From positions 579,715 through 631,308 of the forward strand of contig NZ_BCNO01000001.1 of assembly GCF_001514535.1 (NCBI RefSeq): a stretch of 51,594 nucleotides of DNA, in the 5' to 3' direction. The first letter of the stretch is position 1, and each line of letters opens with the position of its first letter. The stretch comes from Thermodesulfovibrio aggregans (lineage in GTDB: Bacteria; Nitrospirota; Thermodesulfovibrionia; Thermodesulfovibrionales; Thermodesulfovibrionaceae). Of this stretch, positions 1 through 8,182 are shown piece by piece. A program made the position numbers and the translations under genes. Under the pieces are notes generated by a model. The model made no database searches and had not been told where the DNA came from. It worked only from the letters and a program-made list of their open reading frames with translations.

Positions 1-378
1 TATCTTAGAAAGAAAGATGAAAAGGAATGTCTTTTTGAAGCTAAGAAGATATATAGTGCAGAGAATTTAAAAGAGGCAAAGAGAAATTTTCAGTTATGGG
101 AGAGCAAGTGGGGCAGACTTTATCCTAAAGCAGCAGAGTGTATAAGGAAGAACTGGGAGCAATTGACAGCTTTTTACAAGACACCTAAGGCATTATGGAA
201 GAAGTTAAGGACAACAAACATAATAGAGAGGGCATTTAGGGAAGTAAGGCGAAGAACGAGAACTATGAGTTGTTTTAATAATGTTGAAAGTATTGAAAGA
301 ATAGTTTTTGCAGTGATAAGCCATTTAAACGAAAAATGGAGGAATACACCTATTTATGAATTTACACAAAGTTATTGA
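1..378 (+). CDS. IS256-family (mutator-type) transposase, C-terminal fragment
   Basis: The frame is open from the first base, so the gene is cut by the window edge; 125 residues remain. The segment around residues 66-110 (TNIIERAFREVRRRTRT, then a helical stretch ending LNEKW) is the typical C-terminal end of IS256/mutator transposases, which move DNA with a DDE catalytic triad. The conserved glutamate region ('NIIER') is visible; the two aspartates would be upstream. The TTG at 163 is not a genuine start, because the same frame continues upstream with transposase-like sequence (for example WESKWGRLYPKA). The fragment is probably from the same IS family as the N-terminal fragment at the right end of the window. 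Confidence 0.88.
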   Translation, partial: YLRKKDEKECLFEAKKIYSAENLKEAKRNFQLWESKWGRLYPKAAECIRKNWEQLTAFYKTPKALWKKLRTTNIIERAFREVRRRTRTMSCFNNVESIERIVFAVISHLNEKWRNTPIYEFTQSY

Positions 379-385
379 CATTACC
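1..385 (+). mobile_element. IS256-family insertion sequence, right part
   Basis: This is the 3' part of an IS whose 5' part lies outside the window. The transposase stops at 378. The putative outer end is at 385: read inwards on the minus strand it starts GGTAATGTC and, after about 28 nt, resembles the start of the other IS copy at 50984 (GGTAGTGTA). A subterminal GGAGGAATACACC at 338-350 matches the inverted copy near the other element's start. The element inserted 13 bp downstream of the diguanylate cyclase stop. The exact end and target duplication are inferred. Confidence 0.8.
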
Positions 386-398
386 GGCTTAATCACAT

Positions 399-1301
399 TC
401 AAATTTTGTCTATATCAAAAATAAATCTATTTTTACCTTGACATTTAGCTTTATACATCATTTCATCTGCTCTTCTAATTGTCTGTAAAATAGTTTCATT
501 TTCCTTTAAAAAGGTCCCACCACCTGATACTGTGAATTTGATAATACTTTGATTGCAATCTACAAATGTGCTTTCAATTAATTTGGTTAATTTCTCACCT
601 ATCGCTTGAATGTCCTTGAAGTCTTTTACAAAAATTATTAAGACAAACTCTTCTCCTCCCCAGCGAACAATAATATCTTCATGCCTTAAGGATTTGACAA
701 AAATTTGAGCAACTGCGTATAGAATTTTATCTCCTGCATCATGTCCATAGGTATCATTTATTCTTTTAAAATCATCTATGTCAAAAAACAATACACCCGT
801 GTGAAAATTTAGCATAGTCATCTCTCTTTGACGAATTGGATATAAAAAATCAAAACCCTTTCTGTTATAGACCTTTGTTAGAGTATCCTTTAAAGCTAAG
901 TTGAAAAGGTCATCATCATAGTCAGAACTTGATATTACCGGAGTAAATAATTCTATTACTCCTTTTGATTCTTTTCCATTTTCTAAGATTGGAATGCCCT
1001 TTACCTTAACAAGAAGCCTAAATCCACTTTTATGATGAAGATATACTTCATCTGATACAGCAACATTATTTTTCATTGCATAAAGCATGGGACATTCACT
1101 AGTGCATAGCTCCTTGCCTTGTTTGTCAACATGTTTCAATATGTTATCCTTACAGCTTTTACCTAAGACTTCATCTGATTTATAACCGGTTATATCTTCT
1201 GCTGCTTTATTCCAAAATATTATATTTCTGCTTTTATCCAGAATATAGACTCCTTCATATAGTTCATTAAGCACAGTTAAAAAATTTGAGTCAATAATCA
1301 T
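399..1301 (-). CDS. PAS-GGDEF diguanylate cyclase
   Basis: Predicted to make cyclic di-GMP from two GTP; soluble, since no membrane segment is seen. The 300 residues hold an N-terminal PAS sensor domain (about residues 8-120, with the typical GVYILDKSRNIIFWNKAAE segment) and a GGDEF domain from about residue 135. The active-site motif reads GGEEF (about 214-218), an accepted variant. An inhibitory I-site RxxD (RHED) lies five residues before it, so product inhibition is expected. The FFDIDDFKRINDTYGH substrate/metal loop is intact. It is a single-gene unit: a perfect TATAAT box lies 5 nt before the ATG with no Shine-Dalgarno, so the mRNA is probably leaderless. An IS end sits 13 bp after the stop. 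Its signal is unknown; c-di-GMP control of the nearby flagella is plausible but unproven. Confidence 0.92.
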   Translation of the reverse strand: MIIDSNFLTVLNELYEGVYILDKSRNIIFWNKAAEDITGYKSDEVLGKSCKDNILKHVDKQGKELCTSECPMLYAMKNNVAVSDEVYLHHKSGFRLLVKVKGIPILENGKESKGVIELFTPVISSSDYDDDLFNLALKDTLTKVYNRKGFDFLYPIRQREMTMLNFHTGVLFFDIDDFKRINDTYGHDAGDKILYAVAQIFVKSLRHEDIIVRWGGEEFVLIIFVKDFKDIQAIGEKLTKLIESTFVDCNQSIIKFTVSGGGTFLKENETILQTIRRADEMMYKAKCQGKNRFIFDIDKI

Positions 1302-1306
1302 AGTTA

Positions 1307-1312
1307 ATTATA
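1307..1312 (-). promoter_or_regulatory. -10 box of the diguanylate cyclase gene
   Basis: Perfect TATAAT on the minus strand, 5 nt before the ATG at 1301. The -35 region is weak. The spacing puts transcription start at or next to the ATG. Confidence 0.6.
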
Positions 1313-1449
1313 ACAAAATGCAGAGTCAGATTAGATAAAATAATCAATTTTGGGGCATAAGAAAATATGACAAAGCAGAAAATTCAATAGAAAAAAGCGA
1401 ATAAAAACATAAATAAATATTGAAGGCATCAAAAGAGGCTTTTTTCAAT

Positions 1450-1569
1450 TCACTCTCCATATGGTCTGTATTGAATTTCTCCCTCCACATCAGACACACT
1501 CCAGTGTCTTGGCAAAGTATCTGCCTTTGTTCTTACATATCCAACTGGTTTAAATTTATACTCCTGCAT
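1450..1569 (-). pseudogene. Truncated TrmO/TsaA-like N-terminus
   Basis: A 39-residue reading frame starting ATG at 1569. It contains YKFKPVGYVRTKADTLPRHW followed by SVSDVEGEI, which matches the start of the TsaA/TrmO-like family (YxPIGYVRT...PRHW.VSDVEG). TrmO proteins methylate N6-threonylcarbamoyladenosine in tRNA; related short TsaA-like proteins have unclear roles. A full family member is well over 100 residues, so most of the domain is missing; the frame stops at 1450 after RPYGE. I found no continuation in the other frames between 1302 and 1450. It is most likely a remnant of a deleted gene, less likely a live micro-protein. The rest of 1302-1652 holds only AT-rich spacer and two promoters. 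Confidence 0.6.
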
Positions 1570-1621
1570 TATTTGTAAAATTATAACAAAATTCAGTGTT
1601 ATTAGATTATGAAGTAAAAAT

Positions 1622-1649
1622 TTGACTTTTAAGGCAGTATTGTTATAGT
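1622..1649 (+). promoter_or_regulatory. Sigma-70-type promoter of the tol operon
   Basis: TTGACT (1622-1627), 16-nt spacer, TATAGT (1644-1649). The ATG of tolQ is 9 nt further on, with no Shine-Dalgarno, so the mRNA would have a leader of at most a few nucleotides. Confidence 0.65.
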
Positions 1650-1658
1650 ATTTTGTTT

Positions 1659-2282
1659 ATGGAACTTACAGTTATTGACCTTATAAAACAGACAGGAATT
1701 GTTGCGAAGGCTGTTTTACTTATACTACTTTTCTTTTCCATATTTTCATGGGCTATCATATTTTACAAATGGAAGATATTTAAAAACATTAAAAGAGAGA
1801 ATCAAAAATTCTTTGAGGCTTTTTTAACCTCCAATGGAGCAAAAGAGCTTTTTTCTATAGCCAAAAGATTTGAGTTAAGCCCCCTTGCTTCTCTTTACAG
1901 AGGAGTTTTTTCTGAAGCTTATGGTAAAAATCCCAACAATATTGAAGCTATAGTAAGAAAATACTCTTCTGATGAAGCAAATAAGGTAGAAAGTTATCTC
2001 GGTTTTCTTGCAACAACAGGTTCAACTACACCATTTATAGGGCTTTTTGGAACGGTATGGGGAATTATGGATGCTTTCAGAAGTATTGGGATAAAGGGCT
2101 CAGCTTCAATTGCAACAGTTGCACCGGGTATTGCAGAGGCATTAATTACAACTGCTGCCGGTCTTTTTGCAGCTATTCCAGCAGTAATTGCCTACAATTA
2201 CTTTACATCGCAAGCTAATAAAATAATTAATGAAGTTCAGGACTTTTCTGAAACTCTTTTAAAATACCCATGGCAGGATTAG
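1659..2282 (+). CDS. tolQ: TolQ/ExbB-type proton channel subunit
   Basis: Inner-membrane channel protein that, with TolR, uses the proton gradient to drive TolA and pull the outer membrane inward during division. It has 207 residues from the ATG at 1659; an in-frame TTG at 1653 would add two residues but falls inside the promoter spacing. Membrane segments are seen near residues 15-36, about 118-142 and 155-178. The family signature is present: [22 protein letters not shown], then [13 protein letters not shown]. First gene of an operon with tolR (13-nt overlap), a TolA/TonB-like gene and tolB, which favours TolQ over ExbB. Confidence 0.93.
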   Translation: MELTVIDLIKQTGIVAKAVLLILLFFSIFSWAIIFYKWKIFKNIKRENQKFFEAFLTSNGAKELFSIAKRFELSPLASLYRGVFSEAYGKNPNNIEAIVRKYSSDEANKVESYLGFLATTGSTTPFIGLFGTVWGIMDAFRSIGIKGSASIATVAPGIAEALITTAAGLFAAIPAVIAYNYFTSQANKIINEVQDFSETLLKYPWQD

Positions 2283-2674
2283 CACCTCGCAGAAGATCTT
2301 CAATAGCAGACATAAATGTTACTCCTTTAGTTGATGTTATGCTTGTATTGCTCATTATTTTTATGATTACTGCTCCTCTCTTAAAACAGGGAATTGATGT
2401 AAACCTTCCAAAAGCAAAGGGTAAGAGCCTTGAAGAGGCTGAGAAAATAAGCATTGTTATTAACAAAGATGGTAGAATATTCCTGAATGATAAAATAATT
2501 AACAAAGATGAGCTTCCAGCACTGCTCACTTCATACAAAGACAGCAATACTGCTGTGCTTTTAAAAGCTGATAAAGATGTACCCTATGGTCTCGTTGCTG
2601 AAGTTATGGGAGAGATTAAAGCTGCAGGAATAGAAAGAATAGGAATGGTAACAGAGCCAAAAGAGAATCGATGA
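2270..2674 (+). CDS. tolR: TolR/ExbD-type protein
   Basis: Partner of TolQ in the proton-driven motor of the inner membrane. It has 134 residues: a short basic cytoplasmic start, one membrane helix (about residues 20-38) with the expected protonatable aspartate Asp22 in [16 protein letters not shown], and a periplasmic domain ending [19 protein letters not shown], the usual fold of the ExbD/TolR family. Overlaps tolQ by 13 nt and the next gene by 4 nt (ATGA), so translation is probably coupled. Length is normal for the family. Confidence 0.94.
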   Translation: MAGLAPRRRSSIADINVTPLVDVMLVLLIIFMITAPLLKQGIDVNLPKAKGKSLEEAEKISIVINKDGRIFLNDKIINKDELPALLTSYKDSNTAVLLKADKDVPYGLVAEVMGEIKAAGIERIGMVTEPKENR

Positions 2675-3312
2675 CAGGAAAAATTTATCCTTCTTTGTTT
2701 TTGTCTCTCTTTTTTCATGGTTTGTTTATTCTGGCATTAATCTTCGGAGTAAGAAATTCTGTTAAAGATTTTAAGAATCTGACATATGTAACACTAATTC
2801 ACCAGGCAGGTAATTCATCGCAACCAGCCTCATTGAATGAGGAAAATAAAACACAAACCTCATCGACAAAGCAATCAGTTCAGGAGTCAAAAGAAATTTC
2901 AAAAAAACCTGTTGAAAAAACTCAGAAAACTTCAAGGGAAGATGAACAACTTCTTCAGGAAAGAATTGCTGCTCTTAGAGCTAAGAAGAAAATTCTTGAA
3001 AGAGCACAGGCTGGTTCAGTAGAACTTAAAAGTGGACAAACTTCTAAAGGTGCTGAAGTCTCATCAAGTTATTTAGCTCTGATTTCAGGCATCATAAGAC
3101 AGAACTGGAGCGTTCCTGATACAGTTTCTAAAAATCTTGAAGCAGTTGTATCAGTGCGAATCCTGTCAAATGGGCATGTGATTGTCGAAGGATTTGAAAA
3201 AAAATCAGGTAATATTGTCTTTGATTCATCTGTATTGGTAGCTATCAGAAACTCTTCTCCTCTTCCACCTCCAAGAAGTGAGGTAGTGGTTGGATTGAGG
3301 TTTAAACCATGA
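2671..3312 (+). CDS. TolA/TonB-like energy-transducing protein
   Basis: Likely the periplasm-spanning arm that carries force from TolQR to the outer membrane. It has 213 residues: an N-terminal membrane anchor (about 8-27), a low-complexity charged and Ser/Gln/Lys-rich linker (about 45-125) and a C-terminal TonB/TolA-like domain (about 130-213: SGIIRQNWSVPDTV...VSVRILSNGHVIVEG...SPLPPPRSEV). The linker is much shorter than the long helix of E. coli TolA, so it could equally be called a TonB-family protein; position between tolR and tolB supports the TolA role. The ATG overlaps the tolR stop by 4 nt and its own stop overlaps tolB by 4 nt. Confidence 0.85.
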   Translation: MTGKIYPSLFLSLFFHGLFILALIFGVRNSVKDFKNLTYVTLIHQAGNSSQPASLNEENKTQTSSTKQSVQESKEISKKPVEKTQKTSREDEQLLQERIAALRAKKKILERAQAGSVELKSGQTSKGAEVSSSYLALISGIIRQNWSVPDTVSKNLEAVVSVRILSNGHVIVEGFEKKSGNIVFDSSVLVAIRNSSPLPPPRSEVVVGLRFKP

Positions 3313-4499
3313 AATTCTTAAAAATCTTTTTTTTCTTAGTCTGCTTTCATTTTCTATCTTTAAGCTTTGCATGGGCAGAAAAAATTTATCTTGATATAAC
3401 TCAACCGGGAATTAAAAAACTTTCTTTGGCTGTTGAAGGATTTGATAGATTTCCAACTCTTTTTGATACTTTAAAAGAAGATCTTGAATTTACAGAGTAT
3501 TTTAAAGTTTACGGACCTTTCCCTTATAGAGCAGAGCAGTTTGATCCTAATTTATGGAAATCCTCTAATGTAGAGATTGTTGTAAGGGCTGAAACTTATG
3601 AGAAGATTTTAATTAAGATTTTTTCAGTTGCTTCCACATCACCGATATTTGTAAAAGAGTATTCTTTAAAAGATGATCAGCACACAGGAAAACTTATTGC
3701 ATCAGACATATACAAACTCCTGACAGGTAAAGAATCACCTTTTTTTAATAGATTTGTTTTTGTGAGAAAAATCTCCAAATCAATGGGACTTTTTTTAAGC
3801 AACTGGAACGGAAAAAATGTTATAGATACAGGACTGAGAAGAGAGATCATATCAAGAGTTGTCCTCAGAGGGAATAAAATTTTTTATTCCTGTCTTGATG
3901 GAAAATTCTGGAAAATAGAAGTGTTTGATATGGCAAACAGGATAAATAAGGAACTTATAAAGAGCAGATCACTCCTTATGCTTGGCGACGTATTGAATGA
4001 TAGAGAGTTGCTCTACTCAGAAAGCGATGGTGAGATATCGGAAATAAAGATTTTCGATATATCTGGGAAAACAAGAACCATATCCTCATCAAGATGGATT
4101 GATACTTCTCCAAGATTGAAAGGCTATAAAGTATTTTTTGTTTCAAATAGAAGTGGTCAGCCTCAGATTTATGAAATGTCTCATTCAGGATTAAATATAA
4201 AAAGAGTAACATATCGGGGAAGATACAACACAGAACCATCTATAAGTCCTGATGGCAGCAAATTAGCTTTTTCTTCTCTAAATGGTAATTTTCAGATTCA
4301 TATTATGGATAAATCCACAGAAAGCCAAAATCAGATAACAAAAGAAGGTAACAATGAGCAGCCTTCTTTCTGCCCAGATGGTCATTTTTTAACGATAATG
4401 TCAGACAGAAGAGGGAAAAAGGAAATATATCTAATAAGTGCTGATGGTGTTGTTCAGAAGTCTTTAACTTATGGATATCTTCCCTATTGTACCAGATGA
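3309..4499 (+). CDS. tolB: TolB periplasmic beta-propeller protein
   Basis: Periplasmic protein that links the Tol motor to the outer membrane. It has 396 residues: a signal peptide (residues 1-23, ending AWA before EKIYLDI), an N-terminal alpha/beta domain to about residue 140, then a propeller built of repeats such as PSISPDGSKLAFSS and PSFCPDGHFLTIMSD. Length is slightly short of the roughly 430 residues of E. coli TolB. No pal gene follows, although pal usually lies next to tolB; either it is elsewhere or another lipoprotein serves. Overlaps the tolA-like gene by 4 nt and the next gene by 4 nt. Confidence 0.92.
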   Translation: MKFLKIFFFLVCFHFLSLSFAWAEKIYLDITQPGIKKLSLAVEGFDRFPTLFDTLKEDLEFTEYFKVYGPFPYRAEQFDPNLWKSSNVEIVVRAETYEKILIKIFSVASTSPIFVKEYSLKDDQHTGKLIASDIYKLLTGKESPFFNRFVFVRKISKSMGLFLSNWNGKNVIDTGLRREIISRVVLRGNKIFYSCLDGKFWKIEVFDMANRINKELIKSRSLLMLGDVLNDRELLYSESDGEISEIKIFDISGKTRTISSSRWIDTSPRLKGYKVFFVSNRSGQPQIYEMSHSGLNIKRVTYRGRYNTEPSISPDGSKLAFSSLNGNFQIHIMDKSTESQNQITKEGNNEQPSFCPDGHFLTIMSDRRGKKEIYLISADGVVQKSLTYGYLPYCTR

Positions 4500-5668
4500 T
4501 GAAGGTTTATTCTGGAATCGATATATTTGAAAAGGTTCTTCCAAAGAAATTTTATGGGTTACGGGCTGGTGTTCTTATCCATCCAGCATCGGTAAATAGA
4601 AAGCTTGTTTACACCAAAGATGTTTTTCTTAAAAGTAAAAAAATTCAAATTAAGGCTTTTTTCGGACCTCAACATGGTATATTTGGAGATACGCAGGACA
4701 ATATGATTGAGTGGGAAGGCTTTATTGATAAGACGACAGGGTTGCCAGTCTATAGCCTTTATGGAAAAACAAGAAAACCCACAGAACAGATGCTTGAAGG
4801 TATTGAAGTCTTTATAATTGATTTACAGGATGTTGGAGCAAGGTACTACACCTATATATGGACAATGGCATTATGTATGGAAGCGTGCGAGAGGAAAATT
4901 TCTTTAATTGTTCTTGATAGAGTTAATCCAATCGGAGGACATATTGTAGAAGGACCTGTGCTAAAGTCAGAGTTTTCATCTTTTGTAGGACTTTATCCCC
5001 TACCTATACGTCATGGAATGACAATTGGTGAAATCGCTATGTATTTTAAAAGTAGATTTTATCCAGAAGTAGATCTTACTGTAATTCCTCTTCGTGGTTG
5101 GAGAAGAAATCAATGGTTTGACAGTACAGGACTTCCTTGGGTAATGCCTTCTCCAAACATGCCAACTCTTGAAACTGCCACAGTCTATCCAGGAATGTGC
5201 CTTCTTGAAGGAACTATTTTGAGCGAAGGAAGAGGTACTACAAGACCTTTTGAAATATTTGGTGCTCCCTTTATAGAACCAGAAAGGCTTGTTAGAAGGC
5301 TTAACGACTTTAAACTAAAGGGAGTATTTTTTAGACCTCTTTACTTTAGTCCCACCTTTAATAAGTTTGCTGGTAAACTATGTGGAGGAGCTCAAATTCA
5401 CGTAATTGATAGAGAAAAATTCAAACCATTCAAGACAGCCATTGCAATTCTTCTTGCAATAAAAGAACTCTATCCTGAGATTAATCTATGGCGTCAACCT
5501 CCATATGAGTATGAGTTTGAAAAACTTCCTTTTGACATTCTTGCTGGTTCAGATCGTGTGAGAAAAGATATCGAAGAGGGAAAATCTCTCAAAGATATGG
5601 AGAGCTGGTGGAATGAGGAAGTTCAGATGTTTGAACAAATAAGAAAACAATATCTTCTCTATGATTAA
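4496..5668 (+). CDS. namZ: DUF1343 / NamZ-like exo-N-acetylmuramidase
   Basis: The family (DUF1343) includes NamZ, which removes terminal MurNAc residues from peptidoglycan fragments. It has 390 residues from the ATG at 4496, which overlaps the tolB stop; ATG 4499 is an alternative and TTG 4487 is unlikely. Signature stretches are GPQHGIFGDTQDNM (about 60-73), LIVLDRVNPIGG (about 141-152) and MPSPNMPT...YPGMCLLEGT...SEGRGTTRPFE (about 220-260). No signal peptide is seen, so unlike secreted family members it may act in the cytoplasm or use another export route. The next gene looks like a MurNAc kinase/uridylyltransferase fusion, which fits a MurNAc-salvage operon. The symbol is by family; activity is inferred. 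Confidence 0.85.
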   Translation: MMKVYSGIDIFEKVLPKKFYGLRAGVLIHPASVNRKLVYTKDVFLKSKKIQIKAFFGPQHGIFGDTQDNMIEWEGFIDKTTGLPVYSLYGKTRKPTEQMLEGIEVFIIDLQDVGARYYTYIWTMALCMEACERKISLIVLDRVNPIGGHIVEGPVLKSEFSSFVGLYPLPIRHGMTIGEIAMYFKSRFYPEVDLTVIPLRGWRRNQWFDSTGLPWVMPSPNMPTLETATVYPGMCLLEGTILSEGRGTTRPFEIFGAPFIEPERLVRRLNDFKLKGVFFRPLYFSPTFNKFAGKLCGGAQIHVIDREKFKPFKTAIAILLAIKELYPEINLWRQPPYEYEFEKLPFDILAGSDRVRKDIEEGKSLKDMESWWNEEVQMFEQIRKQYLLYD

Positions 5669-7442
5669 AGGATTTATTCTTGCTGCTGGATATTCAACGA
5701 GACTGAGACCTATTACAGAACATATCCCCAAACCCTTGATGCCTATTGCTGGTGAAGTATTACTTGACTATATTGTTAAGAATTTAAGCGTTTTCACTAA
5801 AGAGATTGGTATAAATCTTCATTATAAAGCAGATGAGATGCAGGATTATATAAAAAAGCAAAATCTTCCCCTGAAAACATTTTATGAAAAAGAGATTCTT
5901 CTTACTGGTGGTGCACTATGGAACGCAAAAGAATTTCTTAAAGACTCTGTTTTTGTTGTCCATAATGGAGATATATACTCTGATGCAGATATTAAAGAAG
6001 CATTAAACTGGCATATAGAAAATGAAAATGCAATAACTCTCTTAGTTCATGACTGTAAAGCTCACAATAAATTGATTATTGATGAAAGTGGAAATCTGGT
6101 AGGTATTGGGAGTTCAGAAAATAGTCTTGCATTCTCGGGAATTGCTATTTATAGCCCTCAAATTCTTGATTTTTTACCTGATGGTCCTTCATCAATCATT
6201 GATCTATGGTTTAAAGCTGCGGAAAAAAGATTAAAAGTAAAGATCTTTAGAATAAAATATAACTTTTGGTTTGACATAGGCAGTGTAGAAGGATATGTAA
6301 ATGCGGTCTTTGATAAACTAAGAAGAAATTTTACTTCTATATATATCCATTCTTCAGCATCTGGATGTGAACTTATTGAACCTGAAGGCAAAGTTGTGGT
6401 GGAAAGAGATGTAAAGATAAAAAAGCCATTCAGAGCGAAAAATATCATAGTATTACCTGAGACTGAACTGGCGCCTGAAAGTAGATATCTTGCAGACTTA
6501 ATAATTGGCAGAGGTTTCAAAATATCCATCGGGAAAATAAATGATACTGAATCATTAATATCCGGTGGTTCAGATAGAAGATACTTTAGAAAAGACAATA
6601 AAGTTTTTTGTGAATGGGTAAAACTATCAGAAGATTTTGAAAAAACAATCCTATTAAACAGATTTTTTAGTGAGAAAAAATTACCTTTGCCTAAGATTAT
6701 TGAAATAGACAGAGATAGAAAAACAATTGTTTTTGAAGATCTTGGAGATTTAACTCTCTATAGCTGGCTTCAGTGTAAGAGAAAAGATGAAGATATTGAG
6801 TCGATTTATAAAAAAATAGTTGAAACTATTGGGAGACTTCACTGGAAAATCTCTAAAGAGGCGATAGATTTAAATCTACCAGAATTTGATTACTCCTATT
6901 TTTTATGGGAAAGTAACTATTTTTTGAAAGAGTGTGTAAAGGAATTTTTCAAAATCTACGAAGACTTAGACGAAGACTTTGAGAGAATTGCTGAAATTTT
7001 ATCAAAAGCAGAGAAGGTTATATTGCACAGAGATTTACAAAGCCAAAATATTATTTTAAAAAATGGAAAAATATATTTTGTTGATTATCAAAGTGCAAGA
7101 TGGGGACCAGCAGCTTATGATATTGCCTCTTTACTTTGGGATCCCTATGTAAAGATTAAAGATGAAATAAGAAAGAGAGTTGTTGATTTTTATATTAAAA
7201 TACACGGGCTTGATGAGGAGAAATTCCTTAAAGAGCTTTACCTATGCAGAATTCAAAGACATATGCAGGCTCTTGGCGCATATGGTTTTTTATCTTTGAA
7301 AAAAAGAAAGAAAAGCTTTTTGAAATTTATTCCCTACGCAATAGATTTACTGTTAAATGATTTTGAAGACTGCCACATTCATCTGCCCAAGATAAAAGCT
7401 ATCACACTCAAACTTAGACAAAAGTGCAAGTTCTTATTATGA
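5661..7442 (+). CDS. Fused sugar-1-phosphate nucleotidyltransferase and sugar kinase (MurU-AmgK-like)
   Basis: It has 593 residues and two enzymes in one chain. The N-terminal part (1 to about 225) is a nucleotidyltransferase with the signature LAAGYSTRLRPITEHIPKPL (7-26), as in MurU, which makes UDP-MurNAc from MurNAc-1-P. The middle (about 225-290) is a linker. The C-terminal part (about 295-593) is an aminoglycoside-phosphotransferase-fold kinase: GGSDRRYFR nucleotide loop, catalytic LHRDLQSQNI (about 455-464) and metal-binding FVDYQSARWGPAAYDIASLL (473-492), a pattern seen in AmgK, the anomeric MurNAc/GlcNAc kinase. Pseudomonads encode AmgK and MurU as adjacent separate genes; here they are fused in reverse order. 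The upstream NamZ-like gene (8-nt overlap) supports the MurNAc route. A mannose-1-P or glucose-1-P role cannot be ruled out from sequence alone. Confidence 0.85.
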   Translation: MIKGFILAAGYSTRLRPITEHIPKPLMPIAGEVLLDYIVKNLSVFTKEIGINLHYKADEMQDYIKKQNLPLKTFYEKEILLTGGALWNAKEFLKDSVFVVHNGDIYSDADIKEALNWHIENENAITLLVHDCKAHNKLIIDESGNLVGIGSSENSLAFSGIAIYSPQILDFLPDGPSSIIDLWFKAAEKRLKVKIFRIKYNFWFDIGSVEGYVNAVFDKLRRNFTSIYIHSSASGCELIEPEGKVVVERDVKIKKPFRAKNIIVLPETELAPESRYLADLIIGRGFKISIGKINDTESLISGGSDRRYFRKDNKVFCEWVKLSEDFEKTILLNRFFSEKKLPLPKIIEIDRDRKTIVFEDLGDLTLYSWLQCKRKDEDIESIYKKIVETIGRLHWKISKEAIDLNLPEFDYSYFLWESNYFLKECVKEFFKIYEDLDEDFERIAEILSKAEKVILHRDLQSQNIILKNGKIYFVDYQSARWGPAAYDIASLLWDPYVKIKDEIRKRVVDFYIKIHGLDEEKFLKELYLCRIQRHMQALGAYGFLSLKKRKKSFLKFIPYAIDLLLNDFEDCHIHLPKIKAITLKLRQKCKFLL

Positions 7443-7525
7443 ATTTTGTTGACTTTAAAATATTAAAAACTACTAACTATTTTGAACACCTTAAAAGTAA
7501 ACATAAAGACGATTGTGAAGATAGG

Positions 7526-8182
7526 TTAGAGTTTTAGTTCTTTTTCCAATTTTTCCATAAATTCTTTATAATTTTTTTCACCAAAGAAGGCTGAGCCCAT
7601 AACAAGAATGTCAGCTCCTGCATTTACAATTTCTCTTGCATTTTCAAGCTTTACACCACCATCAACTTCTACTAATGCCCTGTAGCCTCCTTTTAAAATC
7701 ATTGATTTAGCTCTCTTTATTTTATCTATTGAGGATGGTATAAACTGTTGTCCTCCAAATCCTGGATTAACTGACATTATTAATAGTAAATCAACCTCAT
7801 GAAGTATTTCCTCAACTGTATTTAAAGGTGTTGCTGGATTTAGAGAAATTCCCACTTTAATCCCGTGTTCTTTTATCTGCCATACTATTCTGTGCAAATG
7901 AACACATGCTTCAACATGAACTGTAAGGCAATCTGCACCGGCTTTTACGAAGTCTGATATGTATTTTTCAGGATTTGTTATCATCAGGTGAACATCAAGA
8001 GGAAGGCGTGTAGCTTTTCTTACAGCTTCTATTACTAATGGTCCAATTGTAATATTTGGAACAAAGTGACCATCCATTACATCAATATGAATCATGTCAA
8101 CACCAGCCTCTTCTGCAAGTATAACCTCTTCAGCAAGTTTTCCAAAATTAGCTGAGAGAATTGATGGAGCTATCAGTGTCAA
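7526..8182 (-). CDS. rpe: Ribulose-phosphate 3-epimerase
   Basis: Interconverts ribulose-5-P and xylulose-5-P in the pentose phosphate pathway; a cytoplasmic TIM barrel. It has 218 residues from a TTG at 8182, which has an AGGAGG 7 nt upstream and gives the usual family start (TLIAPSILSANFGKL). Longer starts would extend far into the preceding gene without need. Metal and phosphate signatures are present: MIHIDVMDGHFVPNITIG, DVHLMI, MSVNPGFGGQQF and EVDGGV. It overlaps the 3' end of the oxidoreductase gene by 35 nt and is cotranscribed with it. Confidence 0.95.
   Translation of the reverse strand: MTLIAPSILSANFGKLAEEVILAEEAGVDMIHIDVMDGHFVPNITIGPLVIEAVRKATRLPLDVHLMITNPEKYISDFVKAGADCLTVHVEACVHLHRIVWQIKEHGIKVGISLNPATPLNTVEEILHEVDLLLIMSVNPGFGGQQFIPSSIDKIKRAKSMILKGGYRALVEVDGGVKLENAREIVNAGADILVMGSAFFGEKNYKEFMEKLEKELKL

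Noticed and set aside
2837-3022. Plus-strand 61-codon frame inside the TolA/TonB-like gene
   Set aside because: Lys/Arg-rich product of the low-complexity linker read in another frame; no ribosome site.
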